Source: Tubiluchus corallicola (taxonomy: Eukaryota > Priapulida > Priapulimorpha > Priapulimorphida > Tubiluchidae). From it: DNA of 64,000 nucleotides. Position numbers and translations under genes: made by a program. Position 1 is the first letter of the stretch. Each line of letters starts with the position of its first letter. The stretch covers positions 181,418 through 245,417 of the forward strand of contig JAQGDQ010000086.1 of NCBI GenBank assembly GCA_030141605.1. Direction: 5' to 3'. Shown piece after piece: positions 12,901-26,338 of this stretch. A model generated the notes under the pieces. That model worked only from the letters and a program-made list of their open reading frames with translations, was not told where the DNA came from and made no database searches.

Positions 12901-15900
12901 AATGCTTAATAATTCGTCAGATAACGGGCAAAAAGACAATCAGTGATTAGTGATGCCAGTTAATCTGATATAGTATTGAATTATTAATAAGAAAAACGCA
13001 CAGCCCGTTAATTAACTCTTAGCAGCAGCAAACTTTCTGCACAGCGAAAACACAGTGAATGGAGGCCACAAAAGATCTATACAAAACTAAACTTCTAATG
13101 TTACAGTAATTGAAAAGTGAAAAACTAGGCGAAATCATGTTCAAGTATTTATTTATTATTCAACTTAGAATCAATTGTAATCACATTTGTCATTTACGAT
13201 AATGTTCGGCAATCACGAGTTTACAAAATATATAATGTACTGAATAATAATGTACAATGTATAAAAATATATGTATGCAAAGCATCATACAGCGTTTATG
13301 TCGGAGGTATTAACGGTATAAATTTATTGCAAAAATTGGGAAGCAATCTCTTTCGCTTTTATTCTTTTACCAAAAATTGCTGTTTAAAAGAAACGTGAAC
13401 TAATCAAGGTGAAGGTGAATTGTTATTACTTAGGGCCTAATCAGATTGCGCGTTAATAAGTCTTAGGCGTTAATAATTAATTCCACAGTACTTGGTTACT
13501 CAAATGCCCGTGTTACCACCACAATCTGATTTTGCACTGGTGGACAGTTTTGTTGTTTCTTGGAAGAAGGCAAATATTTCCAGGAAGAAATATCTCTGGT
13601 GAATATGTTGAAGTTCTTTACAAATTTTGACGTTGAGTTAACTCTACACACTGAATCAAAGCAGATACCCAGGCAATGGTCACATCGCTATTCAATTGTC
13701 AATGAATTGTAGCATCAGTTACAATATTGGATCAGTGATCACGTGAACTCATCACCACAACTTAACTTCTGCCGATACAAAAATTGCTCTAGTGGCAGTT
13801 CACAGTAGCTGAAAAGCTTAGCCGGTCAGGCGGCACAGTAGCTAACAATGTGGCCACTAAAATGTTGTCTTTTATTCTTTTATTCCGCTTCTTCGCTTTC
13901 AGCTTTCGTAAAAAATTGTTTCTTTCGGCAAAAAATAATTCCAAGAGTAAATATCACAGGCTACGCAAGAAAATACAATGGAGCAATACATAAACGGTTT
14001 TACAGATTTTGAATAAATTCTCTAGTGTTTACAAGTGTTTAATTTCACGGGTGTCTAATTATAAAAGCTTAGCGATTTTATATTTGGTGTCATTACTTAT
14101 AATATGTAGTGTCAGTCAAGAAATTTTTCATTAATAACGTATACTACGAATGCTGTCAGTTGAATGCCATAACTTGCTAACAGAATAACCATAGTACTTC
14201 CTACGCCTAGGGACTTTTACACAAAACCAAAAACAGTATAAAACATTCCAAGGGATTCAACGTTTCAGTCACTGTGCACTAGGATTTCTGTAAAGAATGT
14301 TTTGCGATGCTTATTTTTCTTTAGTATAACCATGAAAGTTGATTTTTGTTCTTGCTCCACCTTCCACAAATATTTCTCAATTTTCTTTGAAATGCATCTG
14401 ACAAGCCGCTGACAGTATAATTTAGCTGATCTTTGGAATTGTTTTCAAGATTCTTTCTGAGACTTAATAGTTTCTGAACGTATCAGATTTCCTGTTCTTA
14501 ACAGTAATATTAGTGATCTTCTATTTGCTTGAAGTAATTCATATTTTGATGTAATTATACACTTAATTAAGTTTCAAAATTCGACTTTTTATTACTTAAA
14601 TTTTAGCACTTAAACACAGATTTATTGACTGAAATGTTACAAACTGATCTTTGCTTTACATCTTATTTTACAAAGTGTTTTGTCTAATTTAGTATGTTTT
14701 TAATTGTTGTTTTTATTAGGATTAATTTTGCAAAGAACTTTAACTTGTCATTTTTTCAGCCTGTATCAAATTTTACAAAGCATTTCATGATTTGCCTGTT
14801 TTAGTACTTCAGTCAGTTTTCAGCTTTGTTTAATTTTAAGGTACTGTGTTCTATTTCATATTTTAACTACCACTAACATACTAACATTCCACTGGACTAT
14901 TGTGTATACAATTTAATGTGCTCCATGTAAAAAATTAAATTCTATTATAATAATTAATAAACATCAGAACATTGCCAAAAATTAATATACACATAATTAT
15001 GATTGTTTTAAAGCACAATCAGAATTGAGAACAGCTTGAGAAGTGCTTTTCCAATCAAAAATTAAATCTAATTGCAGCTAGACAACAGGAAGGAATTTGA
15101 CATTTAAAATTTTCTACACCCAGTGTACATGTAGAGCAGCAACTCTACACTGTACAGCAAAAACGTTTCAAAGGTTAATTAGTTGAATCATTACTATCAA
15201 GCCTCCTCGTCAAGAACTAGTCTAAATTAATACATGCAGGATCAGAAATTCAAACAGCATTTTAAACTGAAGTCAAGTAAAAACGTATTGACGGAAATGT
15301 ATAAGATCAAGCCGAACATTGCAAACCTTAACATTTGCAACCAGGTTGTGAAACTTGAGAACATAGGAGGATGGGAGAGGGTTAGAAGAGAGAAACGGAG
15401 AAAGAGAGCAAGAAAAAGAGAGAAAGAAAGAGACACACACGCACGTGCACACGCATAAACACACACACGCGCGCACACACACACACAGATGAGAGAGAGA
15501 GAGGGAGAGAGAGAGAGAGAGAGAGAGGACAGAACTACCAACACAGGGTGCAGGATCCGTCCAGATATCAACACAGACCTCCAGCCTAGTGGAAAATCAC
15601 CAGTTTATGAGATAGGAATAGATAGCGTGTGGTGGTTGCTGTAATGATGGACTAAATTTCCTGCTTTGAGAGAACAAGTTCAGTCTACTGACCCTTGGTG
15701 AAAGTCCAAGCTGCAGTGATTGTTATTATTCCAGGGTTATCTGCGGATTATGAATTCTTGGGTAACTACCAGACGTTCACTTGTCTGTATAGTACACTCA
15801 TGCAAAACTTTGTTATAGTACGCTCGTTCTGTGTTGGAAGTTCAATAACTCGACGTCCCAATAAACGCCAGGAGAAAAAGGGTGTCCGTTCAACCATCAA

Positions 15901-16673
15901 ACGCGCATAGCCAATGTACACAGATTTTCCTACCTGAAAATCTTATTAAGATAGGGATATTACAATTATATATATATATTGGCAATCACGAGTTTACGAA
16001 ATGTTTAATGTATTGAATAATTATGTACGTTATATAAAAATATATGCATACAAAGCATCACACTGTGTTATGTCGGACGTATTAAGGGTACAAATTTATT
16101 GCAAAAATTGGCAAAGCAATCTCTCACCTTTTTCTCCCTTTTTCCACAGATTGCTATTTTGAGACACATGAATTAATCATAGTGAAGCTTTATTATTACT
16201 TAGGCGTTAATAATTAATTCCACAGTACTGGGTTACTCAAATACCCGTGTTATACACCACAACCTGGCTTTGCACTGGTGGACAGTTTTGTTGTTTCTTG
16301 AGGAGGGCAAGTAATTACAGGAAGAAATATCTTCGACGAATACGTTGAAGTTCTCTAAAAATTGCGATGTTTTGAGTTAACTCTACAGACTGAATTCAAA
16401 ACAGATACCCAGACAATGGTCACATCATCATTGAACTCGGGTATTCCATTGTCAATGAATTTGTAGCATTCACAATATTGGATCAGTGATCACTGCACTC
16501 ATCATCAGCACTTCTGAGGGATAAGAAATTGCTCTAGTGATACGCACGCACACACATACACCCATATATATATATATACACACATACATACACACACACG
16601 CCCACGCACACACACAACACACGCACGCACGCACACACACAACACACACGCACGCACGCACGCACGCACACGT

Positions 16674-16712
<39 letters not shown>

Positions 16713-19700
16713 TACATGTGCCATACGGACTTCTATACACTATCTTACATCATCAAAGTGCACACTAACAGATGTGTGAAGATCAAATAATTTTTATAAA
16801 AAAACAAATTTTGGTATTTAATAATAAGCCCAATGGGTACAACTTTACTAAGGAGAGACGTCAATTGGTAATTTATGTGTTATAAACTGATTTGTTTAGA
16901 CTACAAGATTTAATAACAACAAAAAAGGGACAAAAATGACGAAGGAAACACAAACAAAACCCGGAGGACTCGAATGCTCAAATGTTCCGACTCGCTGGAT
17001 GCAAGTAAATCATCTGTATGCACAAAAGAACGTGCTGAATTGCTTAGAAAGTAGAAAACAGTTCAGTCAAAACTTTCCAAAACTTTGTCAATTCAGCACT
17101 CGTCTGTCTAATAATTCGTTAAATTTTTTTCGAAATCTGCATCAATTCAGTACGCATCTGTCACGAACTGCAAAGCTAAAACGAGTTATAATCTATAGAT
17201 TGTTTCGGCGGCAGAATCTTGAAATTTAAGAGAAAATTCAAGTTAAAACAATCTCAGGCGATCTCAGCTCCTAATTACACAGCAACAGTTTCTCTTGTCA
17301 AGTTGTTCTTGACCTTTGAGCAGCTAATATCACTAAATCGGTGTGTAGAAGCAGAGAGTTGTCAACTCTTAGTCTCTCACAGCTAACACACCCTTCAAGA
17401 CTATTAACAACGTCAGCTGGTCTTTTAAAACAAGAATCAAGTGAACTTCGTGTTTACACTTCTTGTAGGACCTGAAAGAGCTTAGAGAATCTCTAATGTC
17501 GTTTACGAGCATTTAGTAATGGCTTTTCGTGTCGTTCAACTTCAACTGTCAGCGAGATACGTCCGTACTGCTGCACTTTAGACAGGAAATAACGAGTTTA
17601 GTCTATCATCGTTTCGTGACTTTTCTTCACAGTCATTAGCAGGCACAGCGTTTTCTCACTCACTAATTTTATGAACTTTAAGAGTCTCCAAAATGAGACT
17701 ACTTCTATTTTCTTATAAGCCTGAGACGACAATGTATTGGTACATTGAGTTTTCAGCAATCACACACAGCAATTAGCATGTGCAAGCTGTGCAGCATGTT
17801 TGTTTAATTAACCGAAATTATTTAAATTAAATTAATGCCAAATTAAGACTTGTGTATTATTATACCACAATAATCATTAAATGAAAGCCAAGGCAGTGAA
17901 ATCCATCTTTATCTATACAGCTTTGAAAAAACCACCAAATTTTACATAAAACACTCTTCCCTTAAACTACCACTTTTACCTGGCTAATTTGCGATCTAAT
18001 TTTTGTAAATAATATGGCTACTGTTTCTTCAGCAGAGTGTAATTTTAACGTGAGTACACTGGCATTGCAAAGATCCATAAGAGGGAGAATAGAGACTTGG
18101 CAGTGGCGATAAAATAATATGGTAGCGTAGCGTATACACGCGAGCATACAAAAATTTAGAATTTACATTATATTAGCCTTAACAAAGTTAAGTATCTGCG
18201 ATATCAAGACGTGCTGAACAGGATAATCCTCAAATGACCTGAAATAGAAAACCTGACAACATAGGGGCCACCACCAGTGCAAAAAGGCTTAATCTTAATT
18301 CTCTTGCTCGAAGATACAAGCAAATACGCGAAGAGAGGTCACACAAGTATCACAAAGTACATTATTTGGTTTGTTTACAACCTAAAAGGAGGACAAACAT
18401 TTCTGATAAAGATAAACAAAAGGCACACTAATCATGTTTATAACCTGTGACCACCAGACAAATCGGAACATTTTTCGCATACTGAACTACTGGAAAGCTC
18501 ACACATAGACAAACACAACGTATTCTGAAAGTATAAAAAGTAACAATGCCTGTATATTTACTCTACGGCATAAACATAGGTCTACATTTTTAATTACTGA
18601 TGACTGATGATCAACAGGTACAGTATATGGTTTTAGACAAAAATACTACCACAAGTTAATAAACATTCCAACGTTCAAACTTACTCAAAAGCGAAAATTC
18701 ATACATTTTCCCTCCACAAAGAGTAAAAAGTGCAAAGGGCATCACAAAGAGAGCTGCAAGAGCGGATTTCATTAAAATTGGTTTGCCAAAAAAATGGATA
18801 AAAATAAACAAACTTTAAATAAATAAAATAAATAAATAAACATTATCTACATGCAAACTATTCTTACCTCTGAGCCAAGTTTTAAGTCGACAAGCTACAG
18901 TGTCATGTGCCATTTTTCGTCAATAAAAAATCAATAAAAGCACAATCCAGTTCACCTTCATAAGATATCCAGGCTGATGTATAATATATCCAATAACTTA
19001 CGAAAAAATAAATATTACCAATTTAACCCTTTTACCAAAGAGCATTTAATCATTTGTTGGGCACATAACTCAGCTGAGTTGCATCACTTTTGCTTACAGC
19101 AATAAAAAGTATTTCGAGGGAAATAAACGGAAGAATTCTGCGTATTAACAACAGTGAGATCAAAGGGTACCGCCGCACAGACCTTGAAATCCACTCCCAC
19201 ACAGCAAAATTAATGCAGTTCACAGAAACAAATAAATACAAAAACAAAGCTTTTTGACTTTTACCACTTTACGAAACATCCGTTACGCTGAGATGCTCAG
19301 CCAGACTGCTAACAGCATCACATTCACAATTGCTGTAATAAAATTGTTTTTTCATAGAGAATTTCAACCATTGCAATCATAAGAACGTGGATATCGTCGT
19401 CATGTAAACCACATAATGATTATCTTTGTATGTAAATGACAAACACAAGTCGAAACCATGAATAAATCTTTGATTTATCTACTGAAAGTGCAGCAGCAAA
19501 CTGTTCATCGCGCAAGAGCTGAAGCTATGAGATTACGACAGCAGAATGACGAAAAACAGGTTCCCAAAAGCACTGTCCTTGAATTTTCTTTAAATCCTAT
19601 AATAAAAAATCCTCCAGAATGCCACTGCATAGCCTCTCCGGTAACGATGAACGCCCAGTGCCACTGGGGCTCTGGGGTGCTGCACAATGCGGCCAACACA

Positions 19701-22700
19701 CAGTAATAAGTAAATCGCATAGAAGAGAACTGGTTTGGTGAAATTCTAAACGAGCGAAGTTCAGTAAGCGTTCACAGAACATGCCGGTAAAAGTCAGCAG
19801 CAGCCCGGCTGAAATGCCAACAAAAACTCGACTCTTTGACTTGTGAGAAATTTATACGAGCACAAAACGTTGAATGTGATAGCCAAATGCAGCTTTTTAC
19901 TGCAGATGTAAAACAGGGTTCTGGTGTTACGCGCAAATTTTCTATCCCACTACAACCAGTTGGTCCGCGTGCTTTAATACCTGCGTAGCATCAAAACAAG
20001 AACCATCGTAAATGAACCGTTCGTGTGGTGCAAGCCAGTAAAACGACATTTATGCAGTGTGTCTAGCGTTCACAATAATTACCCACAATGGACCCAGATG
20101 TAATGAATAATTTATTGACTATTACAACACCTGTGAGTGCAAGCGAAACCATCGGCTAGCGTGCTACAGTAAAACGGCAAAACTCGCACGAAGCATCACA
20201 GCATTGGACAATGAAAACGAACCATTTTCAGACATTTCCTCGATTTAATTAGAAATACATCCGCAAACATAACTACAATTATACGCAGCCATTGATTCTT
20301 TTCTTTCCACAGAACTTCTCTACTGCAGCTTTTACTACAAAGTACAAAGCTTAGCGATCATTAGTTGCCTAGGCAACCAGAGCGCGCTGTGATTGGGCGG
20401 CAAGGATGAATCACCTGAGCAGTAACAGAATATGCTTAATGAAAAAGCCTGATTAATAAACTTTCATGTATATTGCCAGTAATATTATTTTAATGAATTA
20501 TTAAATAAAGCCAAATCTAGACAATCACAGAAAAAGTTATGGGAACAAAACTCGAACAGTCTGTTATTACAAGCAATATTTCAAAAAAAATCTAAAACTT
20601 ACGACCTTTCAGAACAGCACTGCATACTAACTCCAGAGAAAGAAAATAATCACTAAACAAAGCACATGTAATGAAAAAAAAGCCCAAAGAATACCAAACA
20701 TAAATGTTTTTTCCACAAACTAAAGATAGAACACGGCGGTGATGTGCTCCAACGTCATGCATTTCAAATTTTCTTTGGATTTCTTATTAATTTTTCCGAT
20801 CTTGCGATTTTGTGCTACATCAGCTGCACTGCAAAAACTGAAAGTGATTTTAAGATACATTTTACGAAACTCTAAAAAACACTTTGTTGCATTCACCCTT
20901 TTGAGAAATCCTAAGACAAAGTGTAAAAACAATACATCAACAATAACCTCCACTCAAAAAAACGAAATGCAACGAAAAAACTCAACGCGGCAGCAGAATA
21001 ATAATTACATCAGCAAAAATTCAATTTCAAAAACTTCAAGTAAAATGTTAGAAAAATACCTAACTTTGTTAATGTACACAGTAAACCCTGCAACTCAACT
21101 TTTTAGTTGTAAACTCTAAACAAAAAAAGAAAATGAAAGGTAGGCGTACGTATAAAAACATCTGTTGACAATGCAGAAACACAGGAGGCGCTACCGTCAA
21201 CAAAAAAATCAAGCTCTCAACGACTCACCATGTAATAAAGACACTATAGAACATTTTCTCAAATGAAGTACAAAACAATGGCGACAAAGACGGAATGTGG
21301 CTGGATGTTATCTTAACCCAAAATAAGCTAAAATAAGGTCAGAATGACAATTATGGCCCCTGCAGAAAGCTGCATCTAATCAACAATAGTGCTATATGAA
21401 TGCTATAGATACTATATATTATAAGACGTGCACTGAAACGCAATACCTAAACGCACAGGAAATCACATCAATGATTATAAATTAGTGCATAAGAATAATT
21501 TCGTAAAAATATACATCATAATCGATTTGCAGGGGCACATTTCGTCTGCATATATAAGATGATTAATAAATTAACAGTCCAACACAAGATCCCCGCGTCC
21601 GGATACAATATGATAGACAGACACTTCTAAAAACAACAGAAACGATTTTGTTTTGTTTTTTACATTAAACAATGTAAGACTTTGTTCATTAAAATGGACC
21701 ATGATTAACATGAAACGTTATACGTGTACCAACCCGGGATTTTTATCTAATGCACTGAAAGCTGATAATTGCAATACATTAGCGAAATAGGTAAACGAGA
21801 TTCTAATCTTCACATTCCTGTTGTGCGCATGCACACTAGTACCAATTATACTTCAAAGATGACAGCACTCTTACTTTTAAGAATTCTTGCATGGCCCAAT
21901 TAGAATATTCTGAAGACAGAGCAACAGTCAGTAAACCAGCCGTAAAACTCTCGTCAGAGATATGGGTCCACATAGTTATCTATTCATTATACGGCCAGTA
22001 ATTGTACTGTTTTTAAGCGGGACAAATCAACCTACAACCACCAATAAATTAGGTGCAGACACTAAAGACTGGCCCGCTCAACCAATTATAGTTTACGCAC
22101 ATTGAATAAAAAGTTTATCTTTCCTTACATCAAAAATGTTCAAGAAAGGCCGTTGATCTAAATGCATTGTTGGCATGCTACGGAAACATCAAAAGCAAAA
22201 CCAGAAATTACGACGTTAGCACTACACAGACAAAAATAAGTAATTTCCTTGTCGTTGTGTGAATATCAAGGTTCACCCTCAGTGAAATTAAAGCCTTACT
22301 TTGTAAATCAGACATATTTATTGAGAGATTTGGTTTTGTTAACTAATGAAAAAGGTAGAGTTCATTCACCACTAAAACGCCCGTACTACTGTAATCTGTA
22401 GGCGCTGAAGACAAGGAATGCTCATCATTAATTTGAATTCAGACAGAGACTCAATCTCGATTCTTCTAGGGTGCACGATTTAAAATAGCACGATAAGTTT
22501 ACTACAGAATCCAGATTCTGTCAATCATAATTATTTAACGGCGAGAGAACAACTGAGTGGTGTCTCTGTATGTGTGTGCTTAGCAAGCGAAGTAAAGCAA
22601 TGCCGAGTCTGACCAATAAATAAATGGGTGCCAGGAAAATTGCTTGTTCTGAGTGATTTTATCTGTCAAACCCAAACTGCTGAAGCTTGAATTCATGAAT

Positions 22701-25700
22701 TCATCTTGGACCGGAAAGAGCGTACATGTATCGTAATGGGGTTAAGGCACTTCTATCGGTTAAGAATCTCAGAAAATTAGAAGTTAAGAGTAAACAGATT
22801 TATTTACACATATTCCAGATAATGGAAGTATGGTCTGGTCCTGCCACAATCAACTACATTAAAAAGAGCGCTAAACGACAGCTTGAAATCAGGCGAACTG
22901 TATAAACAGATAAATAAAATGTAAGATTTACTCACAATTCAAATTTAGCATGAATATTTGGCTACCTATTTATCATAGTAGTCTAAATGTGAGATTTACT
23001 CACCCACTGGCGGCTGCTCAAACTCAGTACAGTTTTGCCGGCAATTTCAAGTCACATTACAGGGGTTTCAGATTTATTTGTCATTCCAGTCTGGGGTTTA
23101 TTCACCAGTTTGTCTGATCAAATAATATGAATTCGCCACTCAGCCTGCATGGGATAAATTTGTGAATTTGCTCACCCCTCAAACTCTGCCAGTGAATTTT
23201 GCTCGTTATTTAAACTCACTACATATCAAAATAATGAGATTAATTTACCATTAATAAGAGCTTTCAATACGGACAATTTCTTTCTGCTTTGGTTAAAATG
23301 TCGTATTTACTCACCATTCCAGCCTGTGTGGGTAGCCAGACCATACGAATGCAGATGATACGTGCCGTGTATCGTTTGTATCACTAGATAAGTGTCTGTG
23401 TTACCTAGGATACGCACATCTCTTAGCTCACGTATATGGAGATCCTTTCTTCTGCAATTGTACATTATTCGTGCGTATGGTTAAAGCAATATACAAGCTA
23501 CTGTTAAGCTGAACTGGTACCCCTTTCACTGTATCAGAATATGAATATCAGTTCACGCAAAATAATAATCGAAGGGCACGCATAATATTAAGGCAATAAC
23601 CGAAAGCGACCGATCCGTGTATACAAGTAAAATAACTGTTCTTAAGAAACAAGTATTAGTTCAAAATCCGTGGTACACGCCGGTATATCTTCAGTTTCGT
23701 GGACCAAGTTATTCTTTCAGTTATTCACTTTTCAAAATTCCAGAAATATTCTCAGTGATAACTGCCGTGAGACATGACCGGCACGCCCGAAAACGTAGAC
23801 GGATATCACGACACACTTAAGAAATATTTATCCTCCCGGCAGGTAAGCAGATATTACCTCGTGCTCGGTTTAAAAGGGCAATAATTCCAGGTAAATTTCC
23901 AGGAAGGCAAAATAGTCGTGGTAACACGCAGACACGTTAGAATAAACTGAACGTCTTGGCTATACTTTCCCGCTCACCTCAAAACCATAACTATAATCCA
24001 GTGACAATATCTAACAAGTACATATTATAATTATAACTCAAGTCAGTATGGAGTAATCAAAGCAATCATGTTGTTACGGAGAAGTATTAAGAATGTTTAA
24101 ATAATTTTTGTAGTTTTTCAAAACTAAATCACCGTAAATGTTGAAATTTGAGAAACAATTTCCAACGCCGCGCACCGAAATTTCAAAATTTAAACACCTG
24201 TGCGATGTATGAATGTAGCAGCAACACTAATAATATCTGTCGCATATAGTTTATAACCACATCATATAATACTACATTAAGAATGTTTTCAACACCTGAC
24301 AACAGTGTTAAACTTCACCTGTATGTCACACACGTCGGTAATTCATAAGTAAAATGTAGACCGCAAAATTGACCCCATATTAATGCAACGTTCACCAAAG
24401 AGTGCAAATAAAGCGATTCCACGCATAACAATGAATTATTTAACCAATAAAGTCAAGCTTTCATTACAAGAGCACAGTCTCAGTCACAAACAGTTTTGAG
24501 TTTCAAATTCTGCTACTACCGCACAATAATAAAACACCTCTGACAGTGACAACACAGACATGTAATTACCTAGATAAGCTTTCACTCAAATGAGAGCATC
24601 ACGCCTCACCGACAAACAACAACAAAAGATGAAGAAAGCGAGAAACAGTAACAACCGCGTTACTGCTCAGGTGAGATACCTGTAATCACGGTACTGGTAA
24701 AATGTAATCATACAAGTTACGTGTTAGAATCCCAACGCAAGGTAAATCAGACAGGAGACCTCGTAAGCATCTATATCCTGTTGCAATGCCAATGTTCACT
24801 GAGTGGTGGTGGTAATCTGCCAAGTTCGAGGCCTCAGCTAATTGGGAATAGTGACAGGTTGGCAAATACGGTAGCTGATTAGAAAAAACACGCAAAGCAA
24901 AGAATTTTTTTAGTTGACCACAGAGGGATAGGTCAATGACAACTGATTTTCTAAAAAAGGGATTCTCGTGTGCATAGCAACAGCAACTTGGACTAAGAAT
25001 TTAGGTTTGCAATCTATCAGTTAGATTCACAAATCAACACATCTATTCACATACACATTGCATTTCGACAAAAGATCAATGTAGTTGTCTGGCCGATAAT
25101 TAGGCCTATATGCAACAACAGTAACATAAATGTAAAGCATATGTGAACGCAGCTTAAATGATTAGGTACTAGATGCTTCAGTGGAGACGTAGGGCATAAT
25201 TACAATATACAAATCGTTAATTAGTTATAATTGAACACCTGGGAAAACGCACGTATTCACATTTTCATAGCCAAAAGCTTTTGAGCAATTTTAGAAATCT
25301 CGATCCATACATACAAGAATCTGCTACTGAAGCTGCGTGCATAAGTTTTGGTTTTGCTTCTGCGTCAAAAAGCGACAGGTTGAGTCACATTGCCGCTTTG
25401 TCGGCAGCAGATATTATGAACTGCCATTCAAGAAATACGTCTCTTTTACTAGTCACCATAAATACATTCTAACCTGACCTTCATTTACAAAATCGCCCGT
25501 CCACAATTTATGCAAGAATTCGCCTACGCCACATTCGAAACTTAACGACGCACCGCGGAATTTTTATTAGCGATTTCACACGCAGTCAAGTGGTAAAAAT
25601 TAGGGCACCGAGGAGGTTTAATGATTATTAATCACATCTGTGCTATTCTTACAGTAAACAAACTTGCAAACCAACGTTTACCTGAGCTTGGCATAATAGT

Positions 25701-26300
25701 AAGTATTCGTAATTACAATAAATAAGACGACATTGATGGTGTTGGAAATTACCTAGACAAAATTAAACAGAAGAGTATAGGATCTTTTATGCAGTGAAAC
25801 ACGTACAGTAAAAATTAGAAGTTACAACTTGGTAATACTGTCAGTTATGAAGTTTGCTGAGTGTGGCGCACTGAATCAAGTACTCATCTAGGCTCTAACT
25901 CTTTACCAACGATAGTCCTCTGAGATGAGACACTAGACTATGGAAGAAGTGCCTTGCAACATTGAGATGTACGTACAATTTTACATCCTCGCTCAACGTG
26001 AAAATCAGTAGAGGCAGAAAGGCAGGCGTAAATACCGGGAACCAATTTCCCGACGGTTACTTGCCAATCAGCCTGGCACATCGATGCAGCTTTATCATAA
26101 AAGTACCCATTTACTTACTTGGAAGGTTAGCTATCTTCAAAACGGTTAAAAATATAAATTAGTACAAGCTGTAGTTCGAATCATCAGTCTTAGTGTAACC
26201 AATACTGTGTAAACTTAGTCTTAGTCTTACCAATACTGTGTAACAGAAAGATAGATATATCAGTTTAATGTTGTTCACAATTCACATAGCAGAAATTCGG

Positions 26301-26338
<38 letters not shown>

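Noticed and set aside
15234-15574. Long open frames on both strands
   Set aside because: Caused by the GA/CA repeat tract.
16470-16779. Four overlapping Cys/Val- or His/Thr-rich open frames
   Set aside because: Produced by the CA microsatellite; no start context or domain.
19505-19720. Minus frame beginning with a signal-like stretch
   Set aside because: No family recognised, no good donor at its end; better explained as GC-richer 5' region between the putative promoter and exon 1b.
20739-21119. 126-codon plus frame, the longest near the candidate promoter
   Set aside because: Composition (Asn/Lys/Thr/Ser-rich, AT-driven) and lack of any domain suggest chance.
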